Part shown: in pieces, positions 31,016 to 33,215 of the stretch
How positions within the stretch are numbered: position 1 is the stretch's first letter
Layout: each line of letters opens with the position of its first letter
DNA from: CAYYTU01 sp964474655
Lineage (GTDB): Bacteria > Chloroflexota > Anaerolineae > B4-G1
Length of the DNA: 33,215 bases
Direction: 5' to 3'
NCBI GenBank assembly: GCA_964474655.1
Contig: CAYYTU010000032.1
Span: 1 to 33,215, forward strand
The notes under the pieces: model-generated
The model's input: the letters and a program-made list of their open reading frames with translations, nothing else
Told to the model about the DNA's origin: nothing
Database searches by the model: none
Made by a program: the position numbers and the translations under genes

Positions 31016-33016
31016 TCAGTAAGGAACCGCCTGCCCGCATTCGGGGCAGCGGTTCAGATCGGCCTGCTTCGCCAGATAATCCTGTACCGTCTGCACCAAT
31101 GTAGCGTGGCTCCACGTAAGCGGGCTGACCGAGAGCGGTTCGTTGGTGTAGGGATGGACCTGCTCGGCCATCACGCCGCTGGGCAGGTCGTGATCCGCCA
31201 CCCAGTCCAGCAGCTCCCGCGCTGGCTGCAGATCGTCCGCGGATTGGGCCCGGGCGATGTGCCATTGGGCCAGCCAGAGCGTGCAGATGAACCAGGGGTT
31301 GCCCGGCACATTCTCGATGTCGTCGCTCACCTGGTGATAATAGTCATTCTCGTAGCGGGCCAGGCCGCCGACGTCGGTCTTGACCCAGAGCCGATCGCGT
31401 ACCGCCTCCATCGTGGCCACGATCCGCGGTTCGTCGGGGGCGAACATCCCGAAGTACCAGAGCCCGCAGAGCGAGGCGTCGAGCGTGGGGTCCACCTCCC
31501 AGCCGCCGCCCGCTTGCCGCTTGATCATACGCACGTAGAGCCCCCGATCCGGCGACCAGAGGTGCTCTTCGACCCCTTCCTTGATCTCCTCGGCGGCGCG
31601 GCGGTAGCGGGCGACCAGCTCCGTCTCCCCGAACGCCTCGGCGAAGTTGGCCGCGGCCTGCAGCCCGGCCCAGGTCGCCCCCACGGTCCAGGCGTGCACT
31701 CCCCGCCGCTCCTCCCACAGATCCCAGGAGGGCAGCGGCAGGCCGCTCTCCTCGTCGCGATAGCGCTCCATCCACTCGGCAGCCCGGATGATCAGGCCCC
31801 GGTAATGCAGCTTGATGAACTCCACATCGCGAAAGCGCTGGAAGTGACGCCAGAGCACCCACAGCACCAGCGCCGTCTCGTCCTCCTGCACCGGCAGCTG
31901 TTTTTCGCCCCCGTGGTACCAGCCGTGCCACGACGAGGCCAGCGAGCCATCGGGGTTGTACTTGTGGAGCAGGTAGCCCTCCTCGGTGATGACCCGATGG
32001 CAGAAGTCGAAGAATCGCTGTGTCACCTCCAAGTAGCCAGCCTCAATCAGCGCCGCCGTCACCAGTGCGCCGTCGCGGGGCCACATGTAGGCGTAGGTGT
32101 CGTGCCCGTAGTGCGCGATGTCGAAGTCGTTGGCCGCGATGATAGCGCCGTCGTTGTCGATCTGCGTGCGCAGCACCATCAGGCTGCGCTTGTAGAGATG
32201 ACAGACATCGTCGGGCAGGTCGGCGAAGTGCGGCTGCTCCTTGTTGATCCAGAGCGACCAGTAATCACGCGTGCGCGTCAGGAATGTCTCCGGCCCCTTC
32301 TCCCGCACGGCGCGGTTGATGCGCGTCACGCTCTGGAAGCAATCGCTGACGGCAATCCAGTACCAGGCCGTCGTCTCGCCTTGCGCCGGGAGGACGAGCT
32401 GGAGCCCGATGGCCGAATCGACGCTGCCCTGGGCCACGGCGTTGCCGGAAAGGCAGCCGTCCTCGGCGTCGCGCCATGTGCCTTCCTTGCCCTGCGCCTC
32501 CTTGATGCCCACGGCCCATTGATCGACGCCCTCGGCGCCGCTCTCCTTCTTCGCGTTGATCAGAAACCAGCGCCGGCCCTTGTAGTGGAAGACGGCCCGG
32601 CGCTCCGGCTCGTAGTAGGCCGAATCGCCGACCTCGTGCCCGCTGATGTGAAAATCCTGGGCGAAGAAGAGACGCACCGCCCGCTCGCGCTCGGCCTGGT
32701 TGTGGATCACGATCCGGCGCAGGTAGAGGTCCTCGTGGAAATCGACCGCGTCCTGGCAGACCAGCCGCAGCCCCATCTCTGGATGGCGGAGCATGACGTG
32801 GGTGACCAAGGTATCGTCGACGTAGTCCAGCTCGCGTTGCCATTGATCATCGCTCACCCAGCCGAAGTCGCCATCGACCCAGACGCCGAAGCGGAAGGGA
32901 TGGCCTTCGGTGTGGTTCTCCTGGCCGACGTGCGGCCAGTACAGATCGCGCAGCTGATAGCGTCGGTCGAAGTTGACCAGCAGCGAACCATTGCCAACCG
33001 GAATATCACGGGGCAT
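31016..33016 (-). CDS. glycoside hydrolase family 15 protein (glucoamylase/trehalase-like)
   Basis: A 666-residue GH15 enzyme that releases glucose from the non-reducing end of alpha-glucans or alpha,alpha-trehalose. An N-terminal beta-sandwich (about 1-260) precedes the (alpha/alpha)6 barrel. Visible are YMWPRDGA (310-317) for substrate binding, SWDLWEER with the probable acid at E435/E436, and GVMAEQVHP with the probable base E618 followed by SVSPLTWSHA. There is no signal peptide, so it is cytoplasmic. ATG 33016 has GGAGGAGG about 6 bases upstream; the longer frame to 33142 is not needed. The C-terminus ends with an unusual CPECGQ half-knuckle. Glucose produced could feed the glucokinase encoded downstream. 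Substrate choice cannot be told from sequence alone. Confidence 0.93.
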   Translation of the reverse strand: MPRDIPVGNGSLLVNFDRRYQLRDLYWPHVGQENHTEGHPFRFGVWVDGDFGWVSDDQWQRELDYVDDTLVTHVMLRHPEMGLRLVCQDAVDFHEDLYLRRIVIHNQAERERAVRLFFAQDFHISGHEVGDSAYYEPERRAVFHYKGRRWFLINAKKESGAEGVDQWAVGIKEAQGKEGTWRDAEDGCLSGNAVAQGSVDSAIGLQLVLPAQGETTAWYWIAVSDCFQSVTRINRAVREKGPETFLTRTRDYWSLWINKEQPHFADLPDDVCHLYKRSLMVLRTQIDNDGAIIAANDFDIAHYGHDTYAYMWPRDGALVTAALIEAGYLEVTQRFFDFCHRVITEEGYLLHKYNPDGSLASSWHGWYHGGEKQLPVQEDETALVLWVLWRHFQRFRDVEFIKLHYRGLIIRAAEWMERYRDEESGLPLPSWDLWEERRGVHAWTVGATWAGLQAAANFAEAFGETELVARYRRAAEEIKEGVEEHLWSPDRGLYVRMIKRQAGGGWEVDPTLDASLCGLWYFGMFAPDEPRIVATMEAVRDRLWVKTDVGGLARYENDYYHQVSDDIENVPGNPWFICTLWLAQWHIARAQSADDLQPARELLDWVADHDLPSGVMAEQVHPYTNEPLSVSPLTWSHATLVQTVQDYLAKQADLNRCPECGQAVPY

Positions 33017-33105
33017 CGTCAGCCTCCTCCTCAATGGTGTCGTATGACGAAACGGAATGCCATTATACCCGATGACAGGCCCGCCCGAAAGATACAGGCG
33101 TAGAG

Positions 33106-33126
33106 GGGCAAACGGAGCAGTTCCAA
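33106..33126 (+). repeat. 21-base dispersed intergenic motif, copy 2
   Basis: It matches 22665-22685 at 19 of 21 positions and lies in the spacer upstream of the GH15 gene, next to a G-run. The rest of 33017-33215 shows no gene and no promoter I can support. Confidence 0.4.
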
Positions 33127-33215
33127 GGGGGGGCTTGGGCACAATACCCGTGAGTGAATATCTTTACTTTCCGCTATTTTTATAAATTTAATCGGTGGTT
33201 GTCGCCTTTGTTTAC

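Noticed and set aside
30740..33103. 787-codon plus-strand open frame opposite the GH15 gene
   Set aside because: Its product is compositionally odd (His/Val/Leu/Arg-rich, no domain) and mirrors the codon pattern of GH15, which has clear family motifs and a ribosome site on the minus strand.

Overview
The window looks like a moderately GC-rich bacterial chromosome segment. The most likely source is a Chloroflexota lineage. This is inferred from a kaiB-kaiC pair together with MglA-type GTPase/roadblock genes, many one-protein receiver-kinase hybrids, and frequent GTG/TTG starts with strong Shine-Dalgarno sites. No rRNA or other taxonomic marker is present, so the assignment is tentative.

Bases 130-22661 form a dense, entirely plus-strand block of signal-transduction genes. 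It opens with a PAS histidine kinase. Next comes a clock-like cluster: a receiver-PAS-PAS protein whose C-terminal ~100 residues resemble the KaiA/RsbU helical domain, then KaiB, then a two-domain KaiC with its autophosphorylation Ser/Thr pair intact. A second PAS histidine kinase, paralogous to the first, follows. Three 'reverse hybrid' kinases with an N-terminal receiver come next, then an OmpR-type regulator. The second half (14474-22661) holds two receiver proteins carrying roadblock or roadblock-like domains, a small V4R-like cysteine protein, a glutamine-synthetase-fold amidoligase, a class II glutamine amidotransferase, a roadblock-like protein, an MglA-type GTPase, a second roadblock (MglB-like) protein, and a receiver-GAF protein ending in an orphan kinase dimerisation helix. 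I read this as a receiver-controlled GTPase/roadblock switch coupled to an amidation or peptide-ligation chemistry of unknown substrate.

Bases 22662-25909 are a repeat- and decay-rich zone. It contains inverted palindromic repeats, a structured leader with a terminator ahead of a CPA2 cation/proton antiporter gene, an IS630-type transposase remnant, a TPR fragment, and a broken NarL/LuxR response-regulator gene. That pseudogene is split by a 164-bp miniature element with GTAA-starting inverted ends and an 8-bp target duplication. A near-identical copy lies downstream of kaiC.

Bases 25910-33016 are on the minus strand and metabolic. A GH15 glycosidase gene is followed by a tight run encoding a ferredoxin-reductase-type flavoprotein, glucokinase, ribose-5-phosphate isomerase, ribulose-phosphate 3-epimerase and a BaiN/HI0933-type flavoprotein. 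This suggests glucan-derived glucose feeding glycolysis and the pentose phosphate pathway.
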